A DNA stretch of 64,000 nucleotides, from contig JANEZZ010001669.1 in assembly GCA_026122225.1 (NCBI GenBank), forward strand, positions 226,643 to 290,642, in the 5' to 3' direction. The notes below the pieces were generated by a model. The model saw only the letters and a program-made list of their open reading frames with translations, was not told the DNA's origin and did not search any database. Origin of the DNA: Heloderma charlesbogerti. Taxonomy: Eukaryota; Chordata; Lepidosauria; Squamata; Helodermatidae. This document shows, piece by piece, positions 1-15,200 of the stretch (the first letter of the stretch is position 1; every line of letters begins with the position of its first letter). The translations under genes and the position numbers were made by a program.

Positions 1-235
1 CAACAGCGTGAGCTTTCAGCCAGGTAAGACTTCTCTCAACAGAGGCAGTTCAGGCGCTTTTGCTTTGTCAGTCACAAACGTGCACACAAGTGCGACTTAA
101 AAACGAAACAAAGCTGGCCATCCTCCTCGAGACTGATGCTGAAAGTGTGTAGCCATGCAAAAGAAGCTTGTACTTCGTTCTGAAGGCCAACCTCAAAAGT
201 GTTGCGGCCCTTGCCAGTTCCGCTTTCTCTCCTAG

Positions 236-2886
<2,651 letters not shown>

Positions 2887-4270
2887 AGCACCTGTGCTGT
2901 TTGTTTCCTCCTCCTCCCTGCAAAGGCAGTTCCTGGGCAGACACGTATGCTCTTCCAGAAAAAGCCATCGTGAGATTTTAATCCAGCCTCAGTAATTTAT
3001 CCTGTTACTGAAAGAGCCCATCTAAGTGTAGCCATCATCTTTGCTTATCGTACAATGATTGCACATGAATAGAGGACCCAGTACTCTACAGTGTTGTACT
3101 CAAGTCACTGCATTCTTCGTCACCTTTTGTCAAAACCGTCTTATGGCAAGATATAGCATCTCAGTGTTGTTACTCCGCAGTCTCTGTTCAGGCAGTATTA
3201 TACCAGCACAGTGAAAGCCTACCTGTGGTGCAGGCAGTCATATGCAATATATAAAAGTGGTTTACAATATTCTTCTCATTCGTCTTGTTACTTGAGTTTT
3301 ACCTTACTTCTGTTGAAATGCACTCACTATACTACTGCTACTGTAGAGTTATGCAGATTTCAAGTTTCTTGGATCTACATGGGTTGGGGGGTTTTTACTA
3401 AAACCCCAAGATCCACCAGCCAGAGCTAGATATAAACATGCACTTAGAATTAAATAAATTGATGCCTCTGCACCAGTGGAGACTGGTGGCTCCAATGTCA
3501 GGTGGGCAATGCATCCACTCTGGGTTTCAGTCAGAACTCTAAAGGAGCTATCTTGGATAGCTCCTTTAGAATTCTGATTGGCTCTGACTAAAACCAGGAG
3601 TGGATTCACCACCCCATGGACATCAGAGCCACCAGCCTCCACTGCTGTGCACCCTAGAATTTATTTTCAGTACCAAAGCTGAGCTAAGCTTACAGTCCTT
3701 TCACACAAGTCCACTCCTGCTTACCCCAAGCTTTCTTCCTTTTCAGCACCCTAACCTAATTTAGGGTGCAATCCTATGCATGTTCAGACAGCAAAAGGTT
3801 CTACAGCTTCCCAGCATGGTTGCCTGTGGAATTCTGGGACTTCACCCCCTCTTAAAAATGTGCCATAGAGGCTCGTGTGCTTTTAAGAAAAGCTAGGCAA
3901 AGAGACTTAAATCTCTCACAGAAACTCTTCAAGTTCTGTCTTAAATCTAATGAAAACCAATTGCAGTGTTACCTGTTAACTGTACATTTTTGGAACAAGG
4001 ATAATGAAAAGCTAGGTTCATTTGTAATAATGCTTGACAACTTGTGGAAGTCCATATAGTACTTCAGGAGCAATTAAGCCCTTAAAATGCAAATGTTACT
4101 GGTGAGTACAGCTTTACATTTAAAATTTAATCTTGCACAGAAACATCCAACGATATTTAAAATGTAAATTTTTTTTTCTGCCTTAGAAACTTTTACTTGA
4201 AACCTGAAACTGTATACACGGTATATGACAAAGTAAACAGGGGTTATGCGTTCAAAATAAAGTACTACTG
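2887..4270 (+). other. PCBD1: PCBD1 3' untranslated / downstream region with two poly(A) signals
   Basis: Two AATAAA hexamers are visible on the plus strand, at 3453-3458 and 4256-4261, so either could end the mRNA. A palindromic MITE (3471-3647) lies between them and would be part of the longer 3' UTR only. A half copy of the 'gcaatcctatgcatg' MITE lies at about 3767-3850. On the minus strand, ATTAAA at 4126-4131 and AATAAA near 3658 are possible SGPL1 ends. Confidence 0.6.
3471..3647. mobile_element. Palindromic MITE with 15-bp central stem
   Basis: The ends read CACCAGTGGAGACTGGTGGC on the left and, in reverse complement, CAGCAGTGGAGGCTGGTGGC on the right. The centre holds a stem, tctaaaggagctatc paired with gatagctcctttaga across a 4-base loop. 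The whole unit would form one long hairpin. It is non-autonomous. The flanks show only a weak duplication. Confidence 0.75.
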
Positions 4271-6058
4271 AGGCAGTATCCTACTGAAGTTTCTTTAAAG
4301 TAATATGCAAACAGGATCTGACCTTCTGATACGACTGCAAAGCTCAACGCAGGAGCTTGCAGAAACCGACAAGAGCGTTGTTCCATTCTACAATAGGAAT
4401 GAAAACGACTTGTTGAATACACCTACATTTGGATGAATTATACACAGGGCAAGGATGTGACAGTCAGTGGTTTCCCTTTCTTAAATAACATAATGCAGTG
4501 CTATGGAAATACTACCTGTGCATCTGTTGAAATATACCAGCATTTATCGGTTCAAAGCTTTCAAGTTGCTTTATACTCAACTCTATTCACAATTAAAATA
4601 GAAAGATGGCTACAAAGGGCTAAACCATTATTCACAGTGGTGAAAAGTGAACGTATCTCCAGCCTGAACAAGTCAAGCCACCAAGGACAGTGTAGTAATG
4701 GCTGAGGGAAAGGAGGGTGGTGGGAGCTACAGGTCTATATCTCTGTAAATTCAACACCATGCTTCCTTTACTGGAGCACAGATAATGGAAAGTAATAAAA
4801 CCCTTATGCAACCTAGTGAAGTACCTAGAGCTATGTAGAAATGGCTCAAGAGCAACCGGGACCCTGTACTCCACCCTCACCTCAAGCCTTGGAACAAGTT
4901 AATGGTGATTTCCCTTTGTCCCATGAACTTCCCATAGCAACAACAACTATTTTCTAGAAGCAAACTGAGACACAGAGTAGAGTCTGCATGCAATTAAGAC
5001 CACTACTCTAGGCGACAGGTAGCCACATCAGAGTTATTAAGTCCTGTTCTATCTACAAATACACTTGGCTCAGATAATGTGGCACGCTGCAGGTAGAGTT
5101 ATGATACCTGAGGCTGACTTGCCATTGAGGTTATTTTCTGTGTAGTACCATAAAGGAGTTGACTGGTCGAGTTTCTGCCCCCTTCCTGCCTTCCCAGAAG
5201 GGATGCAATCAGCATTAAGGCAAATCTGTGAGTGCTCTCTTAAAGCTCTCAACAAAATACAGAGCCCAGAGGCAGAGCCGCTTAGGTATCTGGACAGCAT
5301 CAAACTGTGATGCTGGCACCTAGGAATCACAAACAGCTTTCTATCCCTGTTGTCAGAGTGCAGCGTCTGAAGCTAGAGGAAAACCTTCAGACTATGGAAG
5401 AGGCACCATTTTGCCCTTAGCACCTCTACATATATGCATGACTCAAGAGGACTGTGGTGGCATTGTAGAAATTCCAGGGGAAAAGGAAAGCAGCAGGATA
5501 ACAGTATGGTGGACACTGGGAATGAACAGAGTATCATTTTTCTGCCTATCTCCTTCCGCCTATCTCATCAGTTTGGGTCCAGATCAAATTCCCACACAGT
5601 GATCTGAATGCAGCCACCCACACTTATCCAAAATTCTTATCCCAAAGCCCAAAAAAGGAATTCACTTCCAAACTTCTCCACTGGATTACTGTTCAGCACT
5701 AAAACAAGCCAAAGTCAGCCAAAAGCAAGGTAAGGAACAAAGAGACATCAAACACCTGAGTAGGAAGGATGATGGAATGGGCTTGCATTGGCCATAAATA
5801 TGGCTGTCCCTTTGAGGACTAGCAGTGGCAGTGAGCTAGCATGAAGGGATACGAAGAGTTAGTATTAAAAGGTAGAGACGCTACTTTGTTTGGGGAATAC
5901 AGCCTAATCTTATCACAAAGAGAGAGACGTTAGGAAACAGATGATCAAGCTGCCATGTGGCCCTGCAACTGCAGACGGAACAACCTCCCAGCGTCGTCCT
6001 CCTTCCGCAGAATTCTTTAGAATACCACCCAGCAGTTGAGGTACAAGTTACTACAGAA
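4271..6058 (-). other. SGPL1: Probable SGPL1 3' UTR and intergenic space between convergent genes
   Basis: No exon or recognised repeat was seen. Scanning the minus strand from the SGPL1 stop (6059) to 4300, I found no AATAAA or ATTAAA. The SGPL1 message therefore probably runs at least 1.8 kb past its stop, as long 3' UTRs do in mammalian SGPL1, or it uses a non-canonical signal. Confidence 0.5.
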
Positions 6059-6202
6059 TCATTGGTGGCCTGGAGAACCATTCATGTGTTCATCAGTCGG
6101 AGGAGGAACCTCTGTGCTGTACAGGCAGTTCAAGTAAGCTGCAGTGATCTCCGAAATCACGTTTCTGTCGGGTATGGCCTGTGCCATGCCGTAGATAGCC
6201 CA
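6059..6202 (-). CDS. SGPL1: SGPL1 coding exon 13 (last; C-terminus and stop)
   Basis: The acceptor tatatag is followed by codons for [20 protein letters not shown], then [15 protein letters not shown], and the end MNGSPGHQ before TGA (6059-6061). It matches the human GAIYGMAQTTVDRN...MNGSPKPH tail. The first residue is Trp where human has Gly. The acceptor's pyrimidine tract is interrupted by 'gaatata', so splice position deserves a check, but the frame from exon 12 is phase 0 and agrees. Confidence 0.96.
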   Translation of the reverse strand, partial: WAIYGMAQAIPDRNVISEITAAYLNCLYSTEVPPPTDEHMNGSPGHQ

Positions 6203-9200
6203 CTATATATTCAAAGAGAAGCAAAGAAGATCAGTAAATGTGAACAGATTTAAGCCCAGACGAGGACATTCCTGAAATTTAAGTATTTTCTGTTAGATTT
6301 GTACCCCGCCTTCACATTAAAAAAAATGCCAAAGGTGGCTAACAATAACATCCAATACATAGAAGTAATAAATATCACAAATCAGACATGAGCACACAAC
6401 TCCCCCACCCCACGCAGCCATAACTAAAAATACAGATCAACACACAGAGAAGCAGAGAAAAGCAAATCGGCTCAGTGGCCAAATGCGTATTTAAATAAAA
6501 AGGGGTTTATGTGCAGACAGAAGGGCATTAACATGCAAGCCTCCCTTGTCTGGGCATTCCAAACTCTGGGTGCAGCCACCAAGAAGGCCTTTTCTAGGGT
6601 TTCCACCAAATGCATGGCAGAGGTAGGCATGAAAGTGAAGGTCATCTTAAAGATCTCTGAAATATCTCCGCACCCAGGAAGTCTTGAATGGGAGAAGGCA
6701 GTCCTTCAAGTAGCCTGGTCCCAAGCCATTTGGGGATTTATATGTCAGAATCAACCTTCTGAATTGTGCCTGGAAATGTACTGGCAACCGGTTTGAGCTA
6801 GAAATGATATGTCCCCTTTAACTGGCCCTGGCTGTGTTCTGACCCAGCTGAAGTGCCTGAATAGTCATCAAAGGCAGCCCTACACAGAGTGCATTCCAGT
6901 AATCCAAGCAAGATGCCACTAGGGCATGGGCTGCCAGGGCTGGATCTAACATCGCCAGGAACAGGCATGGTTGGCACACCAGACTCAGCGGAACAAACGT
7001 ACTCCTTGCCACTGCTGAGACCCGGGCATTGAAGGGTAGGTGTAAATCCAAACTACGAAGCTTATTTCTCAAGGGGGTGCAGTCGCACCCAAAACTGGCT
7101 GAATCCCCTCACCTGCCTTTTGACTGACTAAGAGCACCTCCGTCTCGCCTGGATTAAGTTTCAACTTGTTTGCCTTCATCCAGTTCACTACCCACATCAG
7201 ACATCGCAGATTCAATTCAAACCATCCTCTTGAAAATCAAGGGGCACCTTACCAGGCCAGTGCTCTTGGCTTTGGGGTCCTTCATGATCTCAGCGACGCA
7301 CTCTCTGATATCTTTCAATAATACGTCTGCCACCCCATGCTTTGTGTGAATCAGTGTTAAGCAAAAATGAATGCTAGGAAAGAGACGGAGGAAAATAAAA
7401 GGTCAGCACCCTTTGTGGAAAGACAGACCCCTTTGTTTCATCAAACTTTGGATACGCTGGTTTTTTTTCAGTGTTAAAAATGCCTGGAGAATGTGGATAG
7501 AAAATCCTTTCAATCCACCATGTATACATCAAGCTTGCATATGATATGCACTGGGTGAGTTGCTTTCAAATATAGGCTGGCTCTGGCTGCTGATGTATAT
7601 GAATACAGCAGTGGCTGTTTAGGTCTTCCTGTTCCCTACTGTTGTTCACCATCTAAAGCCACTCTGAGAAACAAGCTACTTGTTATCAGCAATTCCAGCT
7701 AGTATAGTGATTGCACTCTGAAATACAGAAGGTATCTGTGTGACTTTTTTCTTTAATGACAGTAACATCTTCTGCGCATCGTCATGATCATTTCAGTCTT
7801 TTGGCACATCTGCATCTGTTCATTTCATTTTACTGTTCCTGCAGCAGCTCCCAGTAATCTGAAAGCAGAGACTCGGCAAGGAAGTTTGTTTAAGACCCAC
7901 ATGAGGCAGTGTAAAACCCACAAAGCAGCTTTCTGCAGTCTGTCACCCTCTTTGTCACAGAAGCAGCCTTCATCTTTGTTCCCCTGGCCAGGGCAGAGGT
8001 TGCAATACAAGCTAGCTGACTCATTGGAATCAACCATACTTTTCTTTCTTGCCCCTCCAGCATGACTTCGTGGGTTGACATTGTTTCTTAGCACTCAGAC
8101 CATGCTGTAAGATGTATGGTGGTGATATCTCAGAAGAGAGATTATTGTGTGTAAGAGGGACAAAGGCTGGTACTGAATCATTGCTGGAATGCCAAGGCTG
8201 ACATTTGACATTTCCAAATTACCAGAATAGGCTGAGTGTATGTCAACTTTTGAAAATACTTTTACCCCAACATTACATAGAACTAACCTGTGGCCTATTG
8301 CATGCTTAATGAAAGCTCATCAAATAGTCTCCTGCAAACGATCAGAAAAAAACCACCCTTTCATCCACAGAAGTAACAGCTATTTAGATTAGTTGCAAGT
8401 TTGAACATAACTAACAAATTAACTTTGTGCAACCAAGAGGAATATTAACATGCCTCAGGAACGGTCTTAAAATACAGCATCCGTGTACTTTAAAAATATC
8501 ACACTTAATTTAGAGCTTCTCTCCCCTTTCTGGTATAGTTAGGTGTTAACCATGCATTTCCTAAGGGAGAAGCAGTCTATTCTCTTGACAGTTACCTAGG
8601 AGCCAGATGTTCACTGTGCCGCACTTTCTGATCCCCACCCCCCCACCCCCCACACACACACAGAGGCCATGCTCTAGAATAAAGTTAATACCATCCCCCT
8701 GTAAGATATAAATGATTACGAAGTGTGTTTCATTTCTTCACCACATATTATGATGGCAAAACATACAAAATCCACAAGAAAGAGATAAAGTATGGATGCA
8801 TTAATCCCCCCTCCTCCCTCCCTCTCTCTCTCAAAAATAATGGAAGCCAGCCAAAATGGGTTGGAGGACTGGTTCCAGCCCACTGGAACCCAAGTTGGCT
8901 GTTCCTAATCTAAAGAAATGGCACATACCTCCTCAATGCTATTTATGACTGACTCTCCCCCTTTCCCTCTATTGCTGTGTAAACTACAGCATGGTAAGCG
9001 TGGGGAAGGTATGACTTGGTGGAGAGAAAGCAGACAGAGATATGATTTTCTCCCTTTCTCATAATACTCGAAGCCAGGGTCATCCAGCGAGCTGAATGGT
9101 GGGAGATTCAGGAGTGACAAGAGGATGTACGCCTTCAACACAGTGCGTTGTTAAACTATGGCATTCCCTGCCACAAGATGTAGTGACAGCCACCAACCTA

Positions 9201-12200
9201 GACAGCTTTAAAAAGGGATTAGACAAATTCATGGAGGATGCATCTAACAATGGCTATTAGTCATGAAGGCTGTATATATTATCTCCAGTATCAGAGGGAG
9301 TGTGCCTCTGAATAACAGACACCGGGAAACAAGAGTGGGTGAGGGCCATGGCCCTCTTGGCCTGCTTGTGGGCTTCCCAGAGGCATCTGGGTAGTCACTG
9401 TGGGAAGCAGGATACTGGACTAGACAGGGCTTCTAAGTTCTTGAACACTGTGCATTCTCCCACCGCCCTGAACTCACCTTGGAGGGAACTGCAAAATATT
9501 AAAATTCCATCCTCTAGTCTGTAACGCGTTTGACAACCGATATATGTCAAATGTGTCAGACCCCAAAGAAACAACAGATAGCTCAGGTTTTCCAAAGATG
9601 AAAATATTGTCAATTTTCCGCAACCTTAAAAATAAAAGTTTTAAAAGAATGTTTCATATTGTCAACACAGGCAGAAGATAAAATGCGCCCTAATTACCTT
9701 TAAATCTAGCAATAAACGTATTAAACAGCCAATGTCAGGTCTGCATTTTCTTATTTGTACTGCTAGCTTCTCCTCCTCTTGATCTAGAAACATCTCTCAA
9801 TCTTCCTTTATAGGTGAATAAAATTGGGGGAAGAAGGTGTCCATGGGTGGCAGACCTCCAAGCCCTTTAGACAGGGTGTAAATATAGCATCTTTTCAAGT
9901 TAGCCTTTTTAAAGTTTTAATTGATTTTAATGTTCTTGGTTTTCCTGTTGCATGGTTTTATGGTTTTAAATTGTTGTGCAGTGCACCGCCTTGATGACCT
10001 TTTAGCAGGTAAGGTGGAAGATAGTAATAAATACATGAATAAATAATAATAAACAACTGAGGATGCAATCCAATGCATGTATAGACAGAAAAAGGTCCTA
10101 CAATTCCCAGCATCCCCCAGCTATTAGTGCAAGCGTGCACTTGCAATGCACACTTGCGAAAGTAGAATGAAATTCTTGTACATCCCTAAAAAATCTGATG
10201 CCATCCACGAGTGGATGATGGAATGAAAGACTCCTGACAATTCACGAAACACAGAAGGAAAGGATTTAACAAAATCCATACATCCCTACTTTCAGCAAAT
10301 CCGCTTGGGAACTCCACTACCTAGGTGACAAGTTATCCAAGGCAAGAAATGGGAGCACAAATATGAATGTGGGGGTCGGGGACAGGGAGGGAAGAAGAGC
10401 CATAAAAGTCTTACGTCCAGAGAAAGTATTTCTTTCATGGCTTATAGCAACTCTGAATGTGAACATTACCACATAATCCTTCCCTCCAGGATCTTCTACA
10501 GACAGCTCAGCTGCCAAGGCTTGCTGTGAAACAAATGCCTTGGGGACCAGGCCAGCAGTCACAAGCCACAGAACTGCAGCTGTTTATGAAAGCTGTACAG
10601 AGACAGGCGAATGGCAGAGGACGGAAGAAAAAGTCCAAATTGCCAGGTGGGGTGCAGGCCACTTTCCTCTCTTTCCTAGTGAAGGGGAGTGGGAACCATG
10701 ACTAAAGGATCTAGGAGGGAAGTCTAGTCTAGTGCACAAGTTCTGAACAACTCCTTCATTTGTTCCTAGAGGAATCAGCTTTTTGGGAAGCGGGAGAATG
10801 GTATTTGGTGTAACTAAGTGGTGGCCAATTGGGGGGGCTAACGTGTTATACGGATGGCCTTCTCTCTGTCCCATCAGCCAGGACAGCTAGACTGGTGGGG
10901 ACGAGGGAGAGGGCCTTTTCTGTGGTGGCCCCCACTCTGTGGAACTCCCTCCCTAAGGAACTCCGTCATGCCCCCTCTTTAATGAGCTTCCGCCATGCAT
11001 TAAAAACGTGGTTGTTCAGGCAGGCATTTGGGGTCGGTCAGGGTATTTTAGAAAATGTTTTTATTGTAGAACTTTATTGTTTTAAACTGTTGTACATTGC
11101 CCAGAGTGGCTGGGTGACCAGCCAGATGGGCGATTAATAAATTAAATTAATAAATAAATTGTAGAGTCCAAGTTTTTAGGTAATACCGTTCTAGCATGCA
11201 GCCCTGCACTAAGGGTTTGCCTCTAGTTCAGCCTTTGCCCAACCTGGTGCCCTCCAGATGTTTTGGACTACAATACTCGGCATTCCTGGCCATTGGCCAT
11301 GCTGGCTGTGGGGTTGATGGAAGTTGAAGTCCAAAGCATCTGGAGGGCACCAGGTTGAGCGAAGGCTGCTCTAGTCTACTGAGCTGGGGAGAAGGCAATA
11401 TCACGACATGGGCCCCTGAAACTCCTGCCCAGGTGTGCCATATGCCATTCTTGGCACCCATGCTGTAGGTTGGCTCAGCATGGTAGGAAAGGGCTTGCAC
11501 TTTTGACTAGGATGCTATCTTTGAACCTTCTTTTGGGGAGAGTTCCAATCCCTTCCCTTTCTGGATAATAAGCATCTTGCCCAGAGGTAGCAGAGAGGGG
11601 AAGAAGACAGAAGAGCCTGCTAAGCTGCCTACCGTCTAGCTCAGCCTTTCCCAGCCTGGCACCCTTCAGATGTGTTGGGACTGAAACTCAATTGGCCACA
11701 TTGGCTGGGAATTATGGAAGCTGCAGTCCCAACCAATCTGAAGGGTGCCAGGCTGGGAAAGGCAGATCAGTGTTCCAGCTGAGGTGGTTCCCTCCCTCCC
11801 CTGACCACCACCACAGGGCCACTCAAGGAACATCTTGACCGAGAGGAGAAGAGATCAGGCTTTCAAAAAGGATCGCCTCCTCTGCCCCTGTAGCTTTTCT
11901 TTACTGCTGTATTAAATAGTTTCAATTGATGCTTATTGTTTTATTTGGATGTAAACCACTTTGTGCGGTTCACATGAAAAGCGGCCTATAAATACCCTAC
12001 ATAAATAAGAAAAGTCCCCCCCGCCCCCGCAAGTGTTTGCTTATGATCTCTAGGATCTGGACCCCTTTGGGTCAAGATACTGCAAAACAGCCCAAGAGTG
12101 CTGCTGAAAGGGGCTATCTTGGGGTGGGGGTGGGAGGAGGTGAAATAAGGGAGCAAAGGTTAAAACCTTCCACATACTCTGATACAAGGAGCCGTGCTGT

Positions 12201-15200
12201 TGAAATTATACTTTTAGTGGCCTCCACGTAACCATCTTCTCCTGTGTGCATCATCGTCGCCCAGCAAGCTGCAATAAGACCACCAGGCCTGGAACCAGCT
12301 AGCGTAGGGGAGGCATAGATCCCTCCATTCCAGTCAGGAGCAATGAAAAACTGGTATTGCCGATATTTTCTATCACTGTACAGTACCACAGAGGAGCCCT
12401 TTGGAGCATAGCCATACTGCAAAGGAGGAGATGGACATTCAAGGAGCAAAATAAGAGTTCATGGGCAGTATCCAATACTGCCTGCATGCTAGCAGGACCT
12501 ACCCCTAGCACAACGGTGAGCTAGTGGTTCTCAAAGCAATCAGAAATGAGCGAAAACATTTGTTTCTGGAACGAAGCAGGTCAACGGAGCTTGAAGAAGG
12601 GAGCTCCGTTGACCTGTCCCATTTCAGAAACGAGCGCTTCTTTCCGGGCTTGCTTTAGGAAGCATTGGTTTCTGCTGTGCTCACAGTAGGTCCCCTGGGC
12701 TCAATGAATGGAACAACCGGAAGCGCAGCAGCAGTATTGGATACTTCCCTATATAAATCCACACAAGCATCACACAAAGCTTGAACTCTACAGACAGGTT
12801 CAAACCTCTTCTACTGAGAGCCACAGGGTAGAACTGCAAAGTTAATAATTCCGTACTAGCTTAACAAAACAATGATTAAAAAAAAACTTTTACAAAGCCT
12901 TCCATCTTTTGACAGTCTATTGAGAGGAATTTAAGATTTCTTTTTCAAAGTGAGGATGTATTAAGGGCACAGATGTCAGCTTGTGAAAAAGGTGGAGGAT
13001 TGCATATGCCAGATGAATGTATTTGGTGTTCTATTCATGCCCACACTCCTTTCCTTCTTGCACTCCCAGTTATATGGAAAAACTACTGCTGTGTATCTGC
13101 CTTCATTCTTACATCCTGATCTTAAACATGTCTGTTCAGAAGTTGTTCCTATCAATTCTGATGGAATTTACTTCTGCCTGCATATGCTTAGGGATTACAG
13201 TTTTAGACAAATGACAAAGGTATAACAATGGTAATAGCATAAAGCCTTTCCATACTGCACAGAGATCTCACTTGGAAGCAGAGTCAGAGGAAAGACGTCT
13301 GATCCAGTTTAGAATGCACACAGATCAACTCAAGTCAGAGTCCAAAATTGATGTGCTTTTGTCTCACCTTGTGGGTATCTGCAGAAATGCTGGTGACACC
13401 TTCCACTTGGAAATCAAAAGGATGTTGTAGAGGGAAACCAGCCTTCTCCATAAAGACAATGAGAAAGCCACCTAGGCAGGCATCCACATGGAGGGGAATC
13501 TTATATTTCAGTGCAAGCTGTGTCAAGATAAGGAACATACTAGTTAAATTTTTTAAGCTAGATCATTCTTCTCCATTCTGGCGAGCTCCAGATGTGTTGG
13601 ACTACAACTCCAACCATCCACAGCCAGCACAGCCAACAGTCTGTGTTGCAGGGCACCAGGCTGGGGAAGGCTGAGCTAAAGCAAAGCAACAAGAGTGAAC
13701 AACTTGCAGAGCTTGAGCCTCAAAGTAATACAGGTATTTTACATTTCCATATCTGGAAAAACCCAAGCGTTCTTCCCTAAAAAGGGTGTGCCATCTGAAG
13801 CTGTGGGCTGCAAGGAGGGAGGCCCTTAGCAGTGGCTCATGATATTGGCAACTGGACTGTCGAGTCCTTCTATTTGCAATGTCCACACTGTTGTCCGCTT
13901 TAATCCTAATGAGGTCAACCGATACGCATCAGTACAGGGTAGCTTCGAGTCTGGAACTGGCCACAAGAAATCCTCCTTGTGGAGGAAGGAAGACATGCCT
14001 TTTCTCATGTCTTCCTTCATTGGCAAATTCAAGATTGCTTCTGCTGTAACTGAATGCTTGGACATCTCAGCTTCAGTAATTATGCTGCAGAATACTTAAG
14101 CAGTGTGGAGCATAGGAAGCTACCTTATACCAAGTCAGAACGTGAGTCTATCTCAGTAGAACTCACACTGACTGGTAGCAGCTCTGCAGGGTTTCAGAAG
14201 GGAGCTTTTCCCATGAATGTGGGGAACAAACATTGGACCTTCTGCATGCAAAGCATGGGCTCTACTGTTAAGCTTCTAACGTACACCCTGACTCCCATGA
14301 CCTGGCAGGACTTGTCTGGGATTTGTACCCAAGACCTCTCGCATCCCTAGACCAATAAGCCAGGCAATGGAGAGAGGAGGAGGTGTGAGCATGTTTAGTA
14401 CACAAACACAGTCAGGGCAGAAATATTGGAAAAAGAATAACTGTTTTGGCAGTTGGCCTCTGCACACCACCACACTGAAGCTGAAAGGAAACACACCCAG
14501 ATGGGAGCGAAGTCAGGACTTTCGGCTGTAATTCAAGGGGACTGACAAAAGTGGGGCACTAACCATTCAGGAAGGACAGCCAATGGCATACACACACACA
14601 CACCCATCGTTGGTGGCACGTAAGTAATGGAACAAACCAACATCATTTCAAACTTAAGGATCGCCTTTAATACCTGGATAAAAATCCATGTCAGTCAATG
14701 ACTGCCTGAAGTCTGGAACCCATGGACATCACCAAATGCTGCGTTTCCTCCCTCGAGATGCTTTGCCAGGCCTTTACTGCAGCTGCCTTCAGCTGCTGCT
14801 TGTTTGTGGGTCTTTCTGCCTTCAGTCTTGTCTTCAGTAAGTGAAAAGCATGCTCTGTTGGGTTGAGATCAGGTGAATGACTTGGCCATTGAAGAACATC
14901 CCACTTCTTTGCCTTGAGAAACTCTTGGGTAGCTTTTGCTGTATGTTTTGGGTCATTATCCATCTGCAATATGAAGCAGCACCCTATCAGTTTGGCAGCA
15001 TTCGGCTGAATCTGAGCAGAAAGTATAGCCCTATACACTTCAGAATCCATCCTGCTGCTTTTATCAGCAGTCAGGTCATCAATAAACACCAGTGGCCCGG
15101 TTCCATTGGCAGCCATCCATGCCCATGCCATAACACTGCCTCCACCATGTCTGACAGATGATGTGGTATGCTTTGGATCATGAGCTGTTCCTTTCCTTCT

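Larger units (their letters stand above)
9625..12177 (-). other. SGPL1: SGPL1 intron 10, repeat-filled
   Basis: The intron holds three LINE 3' ends (9885-10050, 10838-11160, 11885-12005), one half MITE (10054-10150) and two palindromic MITEs (11229-11368, 11642-11764). The remaining stretch 10160-10830 shows nothing I recognise. Confidence 0.6.

Noticed and set aside
10317..10562. A minus-strand frame near a good GTAAGA donor, first suspected to be the missing SGPL1 exon 11
   Set aside because: It has no SGPL1 similarity. The real exon 11 was found at 9478-9624 with matching phases.
12178..12185. An earlier GT donor for SGPL1 exon 10 (GTATCAG)
   Set aside because: Using it would bring a stop codon in the next exon. 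The GTATGT donor eight bases downstream restores the frame and the conserved Glu-Leu.
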